NCBI GenBank assembly: GCA_037176905.1
Contig: JBBBWG010006792.1
Span: forward strand, 1-26,012
Length of the DNA stretch: 26,012 nucleotides
Source: Azolla pinnata
Taxonomy: Eukaryota; Streptophyta; Polypodiopsida; Salviniales; Salviniaceae
Direction: 5' to 3'
Below are positions 1-9,309 of this stretch, piece by piece (within the stretch, counting starts at the first letter, position 1; each line of letters starts with the position of its first letter). The position numbers and the translations under genes are program-made. Below the pieces are notes generated by a model. That model searched no databases and had not been told where the DNA came from. It was given only the letters and a program-made list of their open reading frames with translations.

Positions 1-78
1 GCTGCCGCGCCGATCTCGAGCGCCGTGTCGGCCGGCAGCTCGAGCGGGCGACGGTCGACGACCTGCTCATCCCGCTCT

Positions 79-118
<40 letters not shown>

Positions 119-1332
119 TCGTCTCGGCGGTGGCGGATCGTCGGCGTTGTTCGACCTCGACGCCGTCGCTCGGATCGTCCGCGGCTTCCTGGATCACGAG
201 CGCTCGATGCGATCGACGGCGGATCGAGACTCGGCCGACGAGCACGGCCGCGGATCGACGATGCCCGGTGACCAGCATACCAGCTTTGGCGGCGGTCCGT
301 ACGACGACGATGTTCGCATCCATCGGCCGCAGCACGCGGGCTCGAATCAAGGCTTTTGTGGCAGCGCTAGCCCGCCGCCGGCGCCCGCGAGCCGGATCAT
401 GCGGGTCGCGCGCCTCGTCGACTGCTTCCTCGCCGAGGTCGCGCCCGACCCCAACCTCAGCGCCGCCAAGTTCGCCGCCTTCGCCGAGCTCATGCCCGAG
501 TCCGCCCGCGTCGTCGACGACGGCTTGTATCGCGCCATCGATGTCTACCTCAAGGTTTTCTCTTAGGGTTTTCTCTTAGGGTTATCTGGAATTCTGGCGT
601 TTCGTCTCTCGGAGAAACATTCTGCGATTCATCGCGATCTACGTATTCTCTTGCCCGCAAAATTCGTCTGTGTAGGCCCACCCCGCGCTCGAGGAGCTCG
701 ATCGCAAGAGGATCTGCAGCCTCATGGAGTGCCAGAAGCTCTCGCAGGAGGCGTGCCGGCACGCGGCGCAGAACGAGCGCCTTCCCGTGCAAGTCACCGT
801 GCAAGTGCTCTACTTCGAGCAGATGCGGCTCCGGAAGAAGAAGAGCCACGGCGACGCGATGCCGCCGCCCGATGACGCACCGCCTCGCGCCCATCTTCCT
901 CTCGAGGATCGTGAGTACATGGCGGCGATGCAGAGGGAGAACATGGAGCTGAAGATGGAGGTCAACCGGATGAGGGCGCGACTGCAGATGGGCCGCCCGG
1001 CCGATCGCCAGGCTCACCAGCTCGGGGACGACTCTGCGACCGAGGACGACGAGTTTACAGATGGCGGCAAAGTGGATCGGAGAACGATTCGAACCGGCTA
1101 TACTAGCGGCGGTAGCAACAGCAGCGGTGCTCGCGGCAGTACTGCGCCACTTGGCAACGGCACCGCCAGATCAGGAGGAGGGAAGAGCAGGTTCTTCCAG
1201 TCGGTCAGCCGCAAGCTGGGCAAGCTCAACCCTTTCAGTCGCAACACGTCGAACGTCGAGAGCGGCCTCAAGAGCCCAGCAAGCGCCGATGTCCGGGCAT
1301 CTCGCAGGCCCAGGCGCCACTCCCTCTCCTGA
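1..1332 (+). CDS. NPH3/RPT2-like (BTB-NPH3) protein, 3' two exons
   Basis: This is the C-terminal part of an NPH3/RPT2-like (NRL) protein, a plant-specific family of plasma-membrane-associated phototropin-signalling and auxin-transport adaptors, some acting with CUL3. Exons are 1-554 and 676-1332; coding enters at base 3, giving about 402 visible residues. Family hallmarks seen in order are CRADLERRVG, the LLIP-Y motif, KFAAFAELMP, ESARVVDDGLYRAIDVYLK, then across the intron AHPALEELDRKRICSLMECQ and AAQNERLPVQVTVQVLYFEQ. A coiled-coil-like stretch (REYMAAMQRENMELKMEV) and the typical tail FFQSVSRKLGKLNPFSRN follow. The protein ends RRPRRHSLS, which resembles the C-terminal phospho-serine/14-3-3 site reported for NPH3 and RPT2. 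The BTB domain would lie upstream of the window. Oddity: a run of ten Asp after LLIPLYDDG, coded by a GAC repeat. Family assignment is firm; the subgroup is not resolved. Confidence 0.93.
555..675 (+). other. Intron of the NPH3-like gene (121 bp, phase 0)
   Basis: The donor is AAG|GTTTTC after base 554 and the acceptor is GTGTAG|GCC before base 676. Removing it joins DVYLK to AHPALEEL, exactly the continuous family sequence. If unspliced, the frame stops four codons into the intron. The 5' end carries an imperfect tandem copy of a 14-base unit containing CTTAGGGTT, a telomere-like motif. Confidence 0.9.
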
Positions 1333-1341
1333 TGATCCTTG

Positions 1342-1372
1342 AACCCTAAACCCTAAACCCTAAGCCCTAAAC
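1342..1372 (+). repeat. Short CCCTAAA (plant telomere-type) tract
   Basis: About four tandem units of CCCTAAA or the variant CCCTAAG begin ten bases after the stop codon of the NPH3-like gene, so they probably lie in its 3'UTR. The unit is the plant telomere repeat in C-strand orientation. Confidence 0.85.
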
Positions 1373-4266
1373 ATGTCGAAGGATTTACGTCGCGCTCATG
1401 TAGAGATCGGAGCCTTTTGCTGATAGTCAATAGAGTGAGTGCATCCATCTTGCTTGTGCATCTCGACTTGCCCTCGCTCGCAATACGGGGAACCTAGGTT
1501 GTTGCATATGCTTCCATCTTGCCAAAATGCTTTAGCGAGCTCCATTTGCGCACACCTCCACAGTACTAAAGAGTTAAATACTTGTTCTGAGTCAAGAGTC
1601 CAGCATCTTAACGTCAACCCATCCTTTAATTACAGTCCGCATGGCGCCGTCTGTGCTGCCAGATGCGTCCTCGCCTCGACTAGGCCGAAGCATTGACCCG
1701 AAGCGATGAAATCACACAATCGGGATAGTTTAGTATCAACTCTGTCTTCTGTAGAATATTTAGTTGTGTTACAGGAGGCTTCGACATGAGTGAGCTCAAG
1801 CGGGTGTCTGAAAGTGAAAGTGAATGTTGACAGATAGGTCGCAAGAGCGTCGACATGCAGTTTTAACTGGCGACAATAGAGTACGGAAGCTGTTCATTCA
1901 TGTGGCAATCAATACAAAGGCAATGTGTCTTATTCGTACCCGTCAATGACCCCTTCATCGACAAGCTGGTTAATTATACCTGTACATGGACGTAAATATT
2001 TTTTCACGTTGAATATGGTCAAATAATGGACGTATTCACACTTTCCTTTTTGGAGATATTATATTTGTAATTAGCGTAAAAGGACACTTCCCTTACCTAA
2101 AGTTAGTGTACAATCTTTCGTTGTTTTGTTGTTCATCTTCATAATACACAGTGTATATTGTTTGTGCTGATCGACTCGTTTTGATTGTTTATAGAGCTCA
2201 TTCACAGTATTTGCAGGCAATTTCCAAAACTTGGTATCGGTGCGTAAGTTTGTCTGCTGCATATTGTGATTTAATGTTGCTTCTACGTTTCTATCTATCC
2301 TGTGTTGCTGAACAACACAAATTTTTTACATTATGAAATAGAGTCATCATGTTTCACTCTGTAGAAGCTGTTTTTTGTATAAAAAAAAGGCACCCTTATT
2401 CCTCAAACCAAGCATAATTTTGTTCTTCTTGATCTCTCAATCTTTATAGCACTTGATTTTGACACCACAAGTTTTGTATGTTATGCAAGAAAACCACACC
2501 AATTGCTGTTTAATCCCTTATGTGATTATGATTTAATTGTAGTTTTGGCAGCCAAACTTTTTTCGCTTCATACTATGTACATAACTTGACTGAAGCTTCC
2601 ATCTTTGTATTCCCTTTATGTAAGACGTTTCACTTATATAACTTGAACCTTGATTAATGCATTTTATTTCTACAAATATACAAACATATAGGCCTAATGT
2701 GTCAAAGTCCTTGTATTACGTGATATTTGAACCTCACACCTCCAACTTATGAATAATTATATGTACCACTAGGATATAATGTATAAATGTAAAAAATATT
2801 TAGACTTTTGTATTTGTAATAATTCAAATTATTATTTCATACCACAAGGATCTGGGCATGGCACCTACGAGAAGACGACAAAAATGCCCAAAATGATAGA
2901 TGAAGAAGTGGCATGTATGCCAAGCGGCACATACTCAAGCCTTTCATATATAAGGGCACAAGGATAGGGAAAAACGGTGACACACTGATCCTATCCCAAT
3001 GAAAGTACTAAACAAGGGACTTTCTTTTGGATATATGGTAATATTGTATTATGTAAATTAGTGCGGGACTTAGGAGAATTTAGATGAAAGGGCCGTTGCA
3101 ATTGAGAGACACCTATGTAATTTTTTAAGAACCAATTAAAGTTGGGTAGACAAATGCTATTGACCAGAGCAAAAAGAGACTGAACATTTGAATAAGTACT
3201 ATTTACCTATGGAATTTTCGGAGGGCTTTTAGAAAAAGTTACGAGTAAGGAAATACACGAGAAAGATAACAATCTTTTAATGTTTGGTGACACATATATA
3301 AAGTTGCATCAATTGGCGAGGATGCTGGTAAATTCAGTCCAAATATGTAATGCAAGCGATGTGGGACTAAGATAGAATCATTATCACGTTAAGAGCAAAC
3401 ACGGTCTGGCAACACAGCCTCCGAATCATGACATGTTTGTATCAGAACCAACTCGTCTCTTGGGGCTCATCTATATGAGCCTCCTATAACCATGTAACTC
3501 TTTGCTTTGAAATTGGTCAGGCCAATTTTGGGTGGAGACTACAAGAGGGTAAAGTAAAGAGATCAACATAGAAAACTTTGTACATAACGAGGTCCCTAAA
3601 GTAGACGTAGAGGTGCAATATTGGGAGCTCATTAGCAACTTGACATTGAGGTTCATTTGGAAGGATTGTTGTAAAGCATTAATCTAAAATGAAGAAGAGC
3701 TATCGGAAGTGATAATACGAAATATATGGGTTGAGTTTATCCATGCATTAAAAGGTCGTGGTGGAAACTCTAAGGAAGACTCATATAAAGGAAAGATGTT
3801 ACGTTTAACAATATGGAGAAATCGGCAAGTTACAAAGGTAACCAAAAGTAGTGCTACTAAGATGGTTATTCCTGTCAAATGGTTAATATATCAATAATAA
3901 AAAGTAGTGCTACTCCCCAATCTGTTAGGTGTCTGAGTAAATAGTCTAAGAGAGGACGTGATTTTCATGTTAAGATACCATGCGGAGGCCTTTTGATGTT
4001 TTTATGTTAGAATCAAAGTCATTTCTACCCTTTCTATAATGTTGGATGTTATATACTGAAAAATATCTTCATTAGAAAAAAAACTAAGTAAGGTTGCTAG
4101 AGAGGTCTTAGGGATCATCCCTCTAAATAAAATATATTATTCAATAACTTTATTTATACTCATTTTATAAAATCTACTTAGTTTTTTCTTTTACTTATAA
4201 TTGAAACGTTATTAGTTTGTTAATTGCTTCATTCGAGTAGGAACCAGCTCCAAGGCGGATTGTTAT
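1373..4266. other. AT-rich intergenic DNA, no recognised gene
   Basis: No reading frame here exceeds about 85 codons or resembles a known protein. The composition shifts sharply from the GC-rich gene to AT-rich sequence at about 1900. A TATATAAG sequence near 2945 could be a stray core promoter or an old LTR, but no matching LTR copy was seen. A small inverted repeat lies at 4075-4188 and is listed separately. The stretch probably contains decayed transposon sequence that cannot be assigned by eye. Confidence 0.6.
4075..4188. repeat. Inverted repeat bounding 114 bp, MITE-like
   Basis: The left arm at 4075-4090 contains GAAAAAAAACTAAGTA. The right arm at 4175-4188 is TACTTAGTTTTTTC, the reverse complement of GAAAAAACTAAGTA. 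The arms pair over 13-14 bases apart from two extra A in the left arm. The AT-rich core has no coding capacity. No clear target-site duplication was found, so this may be a small non-autonomous transposon remnant or a chance pairing of A-rich sequence. Confidence 0.3.
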
Positions 4267-5828
4267 GTCCAAGTCTCAATGAAAGCAATCATACATAGTG
4301 TAGCTAAGTCAAGCACTCTCGTTCTTATGTAGACACCTATCAACTTACTATTGTTAAAGTATCAAGACTTTGGATACATGTTCAAGAAAAAGGATGTGCA
4401 TCGCTTGCCCGAACATTGACCCTATGATTGTCTGATTGATCTGGATGAAGGTGTCAGTCCCCCCTTTGGCCCAATTTATGGGTTGTCAGAGCTAGGGTTT
4501 TAGGCGCTTCTGGCTTATCTCGACGAGAACCTTGCAAAAGGTTTTATTTAACCTTCAAAATTGCCAACATGAGGTCCAATACTATTCGCGAAGAAAAAGG
4601 ATGGCTCTTCACGCCTTTGTGTCGACTATCACGGTCTAAACAAGATTACTATTTGCAACCGCTAGGCATTACCTCTCATCCTAGGGCTGTTGGATTGACT
4701 CCAAACAACACAAATATTCTCTAAGATTGACCTTCGGGGAGCATACGATTTGGTGCGGATCAAACCTAGAGATGAATGGAAAATCGCATTTCGAACGCGC
4801 TATGGTCATTTCGGGTATAAAATAATGTCTTTAAGCCTTAGTAATACTCATGTAATATTTCAATATATGATTAATGACATCTTTAGAGAATACCTAGATC
4901 ACTTCGTTATCATCTATTTTGATGACATCTTGGTTTCTTTCTTCGAATATCAAGGAACATACTCACGTTATCAGGTTAGTTCTCGCCAAACTTCGAGAAC
5001 ATAGACTCTATGCCAAAAGTGAAAAATGTGAATTTGATTGTAGTTCTATGGAAATTCTTTGGGCATGTTATCTCAACACGGGGAATCATAATAAACACAT
5101 GGAAGGTTAAGACTATCTAAGAGGGGGTTGTTCTAACTCGAGTACGAGATGTGCAATCATTTCTCGATTTCACCAATTTTTATCGATGCTTAATCAAAAT
5201 ATTTTCAATGATTACATAACCTCTAATTGCTCTTACCCGCAAGCATGCTACCTTCGAATGGACAAAAGTAGTACAAACGACAATCAACTCGCTAAAACAA
5301 ACCTTTACGACAACACTAGTTTTCCTTTGCGCCTATCTCACAATGGATTTCATTACTGATATTCCATTTGTTGGTGGGTAAGACTCAGTGGTCGTCATGG
5401 TCGATGGCTTCACCAAGATGACCCATTTTGCTTCTTATGTTTAAACCATTTCTAGAGAGGAGACAACTAATTTGTTCTTCAAAAATATTGTTTGGTTATA
5501 TGGACTCCCAGACGATATCACTTCTGATTGAGGACCACAATTTGTTTCCGATTTCTTGCAGTGCCTCCCGCAAACTTTCGGTTGTACTATGAATTTGGTT
5601 TAGCGCCCTATCATCCGTAAACCAATTGACAAACGTAGCAGATTAATTAAATCTTAGAACAATACTTGCGGTGCTCTCTTAGCTACCAACAAGATAACTG
5701 GGTAGACCTTCTTTCACTTGCCGAGTTCACCTACAACAACTCTCTACAAGCGTGTACGGGTGTTACTTGATTTTTCGCAAACTACGGTCTCCACCCTCGC
5801 TTCAACATTTCTTTTCCCTCTAGTTCAG
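4267..5828 (+). mobile_element. Decayed Ty3/gypsy LTR retrotransposon pol (RT, RNase H start, integrase)
   Basis: Translated pieces follow the order of a Ty3/gypsy pol. In one frame from about 4357 come [83 protein letters not shown] and the catalytic motif IIYFDDIL (usually YLDD). After a frameshift near 4960 come SNIKEHTHVIRLVLAKLREH and the palm/thumb remnant, then VQSFLDFTNFYR at 5151 and FEWTK at 5256, which marks the RNase H start. The frame continues directly into the integrase core MDFITDIP at 5343, then LYGLPDDITSD, GPQFVSDF, and after another shift NWVDLLSLAEFTYNNSLQAC and ANYGLHPRFNISF. In-frame stops include those near 4423, 4546, 4663 and 4693. Most of RNase H and the integrase zinc-binding region are missing. 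No LTR, gag or chromodomain was recognised. It is a dead copy. Confidence 0.92.
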
Positions 5829-6294
5829 TTAGCATATCTCAAATATCTCAAATATCTCGTAAGCATAAAAGACCATAATATCTACTCTGGATTGAACCAA
5901 CCATTGGGCCTAGTTAGCTACATTGAGTTTAATTATGTAGGTTGTGTCAACAATTAGAGATTGATCTCCAAATACTTGTACAAATTTGAGCATGAAACTA
6001 TCTTATGGAGGTCAAAGCTTCAAGAGTGCACCTCTACTTTTCAAATTGAGAAGAACTATGTAGCTACATCTAATGTAGCTAAGTAAACACTTTTGCTTGA
6101 AAGAATAGTGTGCACGTTTCGACAAATGGTTGTGCTAAGTAATAGCCAGGGAGTCAATTACGTTACACACCATAATGCTTCAAATCACATTAAAGGTTAA
6201 TATCATTTTGTTTGAGAATCCAAGAAAACTCAACCTAGAGAAGATTTTAATGACTAACAATGTTGTGGATACGATGACCAAAGGGTCTTTTTGA
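5829..6294 (+). mobile_element. Decayed Ty1/copia pol 3' end (RNase H)
   Basis: One frame from 5829 to 6213 reads as the end of a Ty1/copia polyprotein: YLKYLKYL, DHNIYSGLNQPLGLVSYI, NYVGCVNN, ETILWRSKLQECTS, NYVATSNVAK, then HNASNHIKG and YHFV. A one-base frameshift follows, then NLEKILMTNNVVDTMTKG and a terminal TGA at 6292-6294. These match the copia RNase H landmarks W-SKLQ, the AEYVA-like segment with its AK, the H-R-KHI-like segment, YHF and NVAD--TKG. In-frame stops stand at 5955, 6084 and 6198. Only the last 155 or so codons of a copia pol are present, in the same orientation as the Ty3 pol that it abuts. Confidence 0.88.
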
Positions 6295-6315
6295 CAAACC
6301 AATTTTGATCTTTTC

Positions 6316-6345
6316 AGGAGAAGATAGGTATAGTGTTAATTCTTA
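6316..6345 (+). other. Candidate polypurine tract and 3' LTR start of the copia remnant
   Basis: Twenty-one bases after the copia stop codon lies AGGAGAAGATAGG (6316-6328), a plausible polypurine tract. At 6334 the sequence TGTTAATTC begins; TGTT is the usual 5' terminus of Ty1/copia LTRs. A TATATAAA follows near 6370. No second LTR copy exists in the window, so the LTR end cannot be set. Confidence 0.45.
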
Positions 6346-6985
6346 ACTAGTTGTTAAAATAATGATAGTATATAAACCCCTTGCTAAATCTTTTAGTTCA
6401 TTCTTTTGTGGTCATTATAAACGCCCATTACGAGAAAGAGTTAATAGTAGTCGTATAATGGCACATCATATCGACAATTAGGATCAGGGGCAATTGCCCT
6501 AGCTAAGTTAGTATATAACCAAACTTGGATGATTGTTGTTGTTAGTAATCTTCACAATATATAATGTATAATCTACGGGTACAGAAAATACTGAATGCCA
6601 AATATTTTGCTCATATGACAATCAATATAAATCGATGGCAAACCTTACACCAAACCTCAATCAATGCGAGCCCTAAAATGTTGTGTTCATACGGGAGTCA
6701 ATGCTAGCCTTACAACCCTTAGGCCAGATCAAAGTCAGCATTATGCTTTCCCAAGTGAAAGCTAATATCAATCGATACAGCCTTCGGGATGCTCTGCCCA
6801 GAGATCAGGGCCAACATTAATTAGGTTAGCCGATGATAGCGCAACCCAATCAGATTCAATGGTGATGAATTGCAAACTTGAACAATCGATGCAAGCCAAA
6901 CATAGCAAGCCAAACATAGATGAGAAAAGTTTCAGAGCCAGTTACCGATTTCGGTGTGAGCTCATCATCAGAAGAAGAAGAAGAA
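6346..6985 (+). other. Possible copia LTR and intergenic DNA
   Basis: No gene is seen. The first part may be the body of the copia 3' LTR. The remainder is AT-rich sequence without recognisable coding signal, leading into the purine/pyrimidine-rich leader of the next gene. Confidence 0.45.
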
Positions 6986-7094
6986 CCATCATGTAAGTTT
7001 TGAGTCAGAGTCTAAGTCTTGAGTCTGAGTCTGATTAGTGCCATTGTTTTTCCCTGATTTAGTTAAACTCTGAATTTTCTTCTTCTTCTTATTT

Positions 7095-7125
<31 letters not shown>

Positions 7126-7241
7126 TGTCTAATAAGCTCTCCATCTCCTTGAAGCTTGCACCCATTGCTCTGTTCTGCTCTGCTCTGCTCTCTCTCTCTC
7201 TCCCCCCCACAGAAAACGTCGAAGATCTCTTCACATAACAG
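6986..7241 (+). promoter_or_regulatory. Pyrimidine-rich promoter/leader of the gene starting at 9310
   Basis: CTT and CT microsatellites (about 7076-7125 and 7165-7207) form a plant-style pyrimidine patch before a good splice donor, ACAG|GTATC, at 7241/7242. This may be the end of a first non-coding exon of the gene whose ATG is at 9310. The transcription start cannot be placed from sequence alone. Confidence 0.35.
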
Positions 7242-9309
7242 GTATCATCTCATCCTCTTCCTCTCTCTTTCTCTGTCTAATATGCTGCTGTGATTGTTCA
7301 TCATCATCATCTTCTTCATCTTCATCTTCATCTTCATCACTTCACCATCACCATCTTCTTCTTCTTCTTCTTCATCGCCTCCATCCCCATCACTACCTTC
7401 TTCTGCATAATCTTTTTTTTTTCTTTTTTTCTTTTTGTTGTTGTTGTTGTTGTTGTTCTTCTTCTTCTTCTTCCTCTCCTCTTCCTCTTCCTCCGCCTTC
7501 TTCTTGCCGATTGTTTGCATCTTTATTCCCTGAATTCTAATGGTTCTGGTTTCTTTTCCGCTTTTTCGTCTCCCGAACTGGAATCTCTGTTTCGTTCCTA
7601 CCGCCTCCCCAATGTCATCGTCATCGATTACCTTCTTCTCCTTCTTCTAGATCGGTTTGCTTGGTAATGACAGTGGCAATGCTGCTTAAATCGTCTTTGT
7701 ACAGAAGAAATCAAATAGAGCTATATCTTCATCTGCTATTTACGGAACTTTTCTTGCCTCTGATGCCGTGCACGATTCTGCTACCGAAGGAGGAATACTA
7801 AGGAAATTGAGGGAATGTGTTTTCAATAGATCAAGTATTCGTTTTCTGATTTTCTTAGCTGTGGAACTGGGAGATTTCCTATGGCTTCTTCGTTTGCTTC
7901 TTGCATACTCTTGTTATACTGTTTCACTTTGATATGGAAAAGAGGGAGAAAAACGTGCGTGTTTTCTCTGTTGTGCTCTGGTTCTCTTTTAGAGAGGAAG
8001 CACAAGAAATCCTTCTATGTTTAACCGGAAGGTATTTTGTGTGACAATGGTTTTCTAATTTTGCTGTTATTTATGGTTGCATAGTTTCTCTGTAGGAATT
8101 TCTCGGATACATTGCAAACTAGCATAGTTTACTCTGTAGAGTTTTTGGATACATTGTTTCTTTCTTGTTAGATTATGAGTTTTTTCTGTGTGTAAAAGTT
8201 AGCCATTCGATTGCTCAATTTTTCAGGATCTAGAGGAGAAAAGTGGTGGATTTTACCCGATTTCCAGGGCTTTTTGGATGCTTGGATGTAGAGATTATTC
8301 TCAATCCCAGATTGTTCGATTCCAAGGTTACCGGTATGTTAAATTGTGGTCTGTTTTATCTATTGCTTCAGTTGGATAATCCAGTTCATTTTGTCAAAGC
8401 TATTTGATTTTTTTTTATTGCTGGAATGTTCGATATCAAGGTCTTTTCTTTGAGTGAGGTGGTTATCCTATCTTTATCATATGTGCTGCTAGGTAGAGGT
8501 TATTTGATGCATTGTTTTTGGGGATGTCCAATCTCGTGGTTTTTTGTAATATGAAATGGTTATTGTGTTTCTATCTCATGGGCGAGTAGTTTGGGTATTT
8601 AGAGATTATCTGATGTTTGTTTCTTGGAATATTCAATCTCGAGGTTTTCTCTGTGTCAAATGTTTTATCCTATTTCTATCACTTTGGAATTCTAGTTTGG
8701 GTATTCAAAGATTTTTGATGCAATGAATGCTTCTTGCAATCTTTGATCTCAAATTCCCATTTTTATCATATGAGCTGCTAGTTTGGGTATTTAGATATTA
8801 TTTGATGTGTTGCCTGTTGTTTTGATTGAGGATTTCTGCATTTCGAGGTTTTGGTTGGTTTCATGATATTTCTCTCTTCAGTTTATCATAGTGATTTAGA
8901 AGGATTTTTTATTTCAATGATTCAGCGTGTTAGATCAATTAATTGGCTTATTTTCATCATAAGGCCAGCTAACTTGGGTATTTCGACATTATTTCATGCA
9001 CTTTTTTTGCTTTTGTTGAAGGAATTTGTATTTGAGCCGGTGGCTGGTTTCATTGTGTTTTGATGTTCATTTAATAACACTGATTCAGATCATTGAGATT
9101 TTGTTTTGGGCTTTCTGATTCTAATTATCCTGCATGTTTAATTGATTAATTGGTTCCTGTTGGTAAATTCCCACCATCAGTCTGATTTTTGAGATTGTTG
9201 ATACATCGTTTTTTTCTCAAATGTCGTCCTAATGTAGGTGGAGAACATTAGATTAGAAAGACAAAAAGAATGTTTTGTCTGAAAGCTTGAGCAGAAAGAA
9301 GAAAGGAAG
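7242..9309 (+). other. Probable 5'UTR introns and non-coding exons
   Basis: The sequence is T-rich with no coding frame other than microsatellite-derived ones. Typical splice signals suggest a non-coding exon at 8227-8333 (preceded by TTTTTTCAG, followed by CCG|GTATGT). A second acceptor, AATGTAG|GTGG, before 9238 leads into the coding exon. An alternative donor, CCAAG|GTTACC, lies at 8326. From 7290 to 7505 the intron holds TTC, CATCTT and TTG/GTT microsatellites. RNA evidence would be needed to confirm the structure. Confidence 0.4.
7290..7505. repeat. Compound TTC / TCATCT / GTT microsatellite
   Basis: Adjacent runs of CATCTT, TTC, a poly-T stretch, GTT and TTC/TCC triplets fill this block. 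They produce long low-complexity reading frames on both strands that are not genes. Confidence 0.85.

Noticed and set aside
7245..7667. Lys/Asn/Glu-rich minus frame and Phe/Leu/His-rich plus frame
   Set aside because: They are made of triplet microsatellites in a probable intron.
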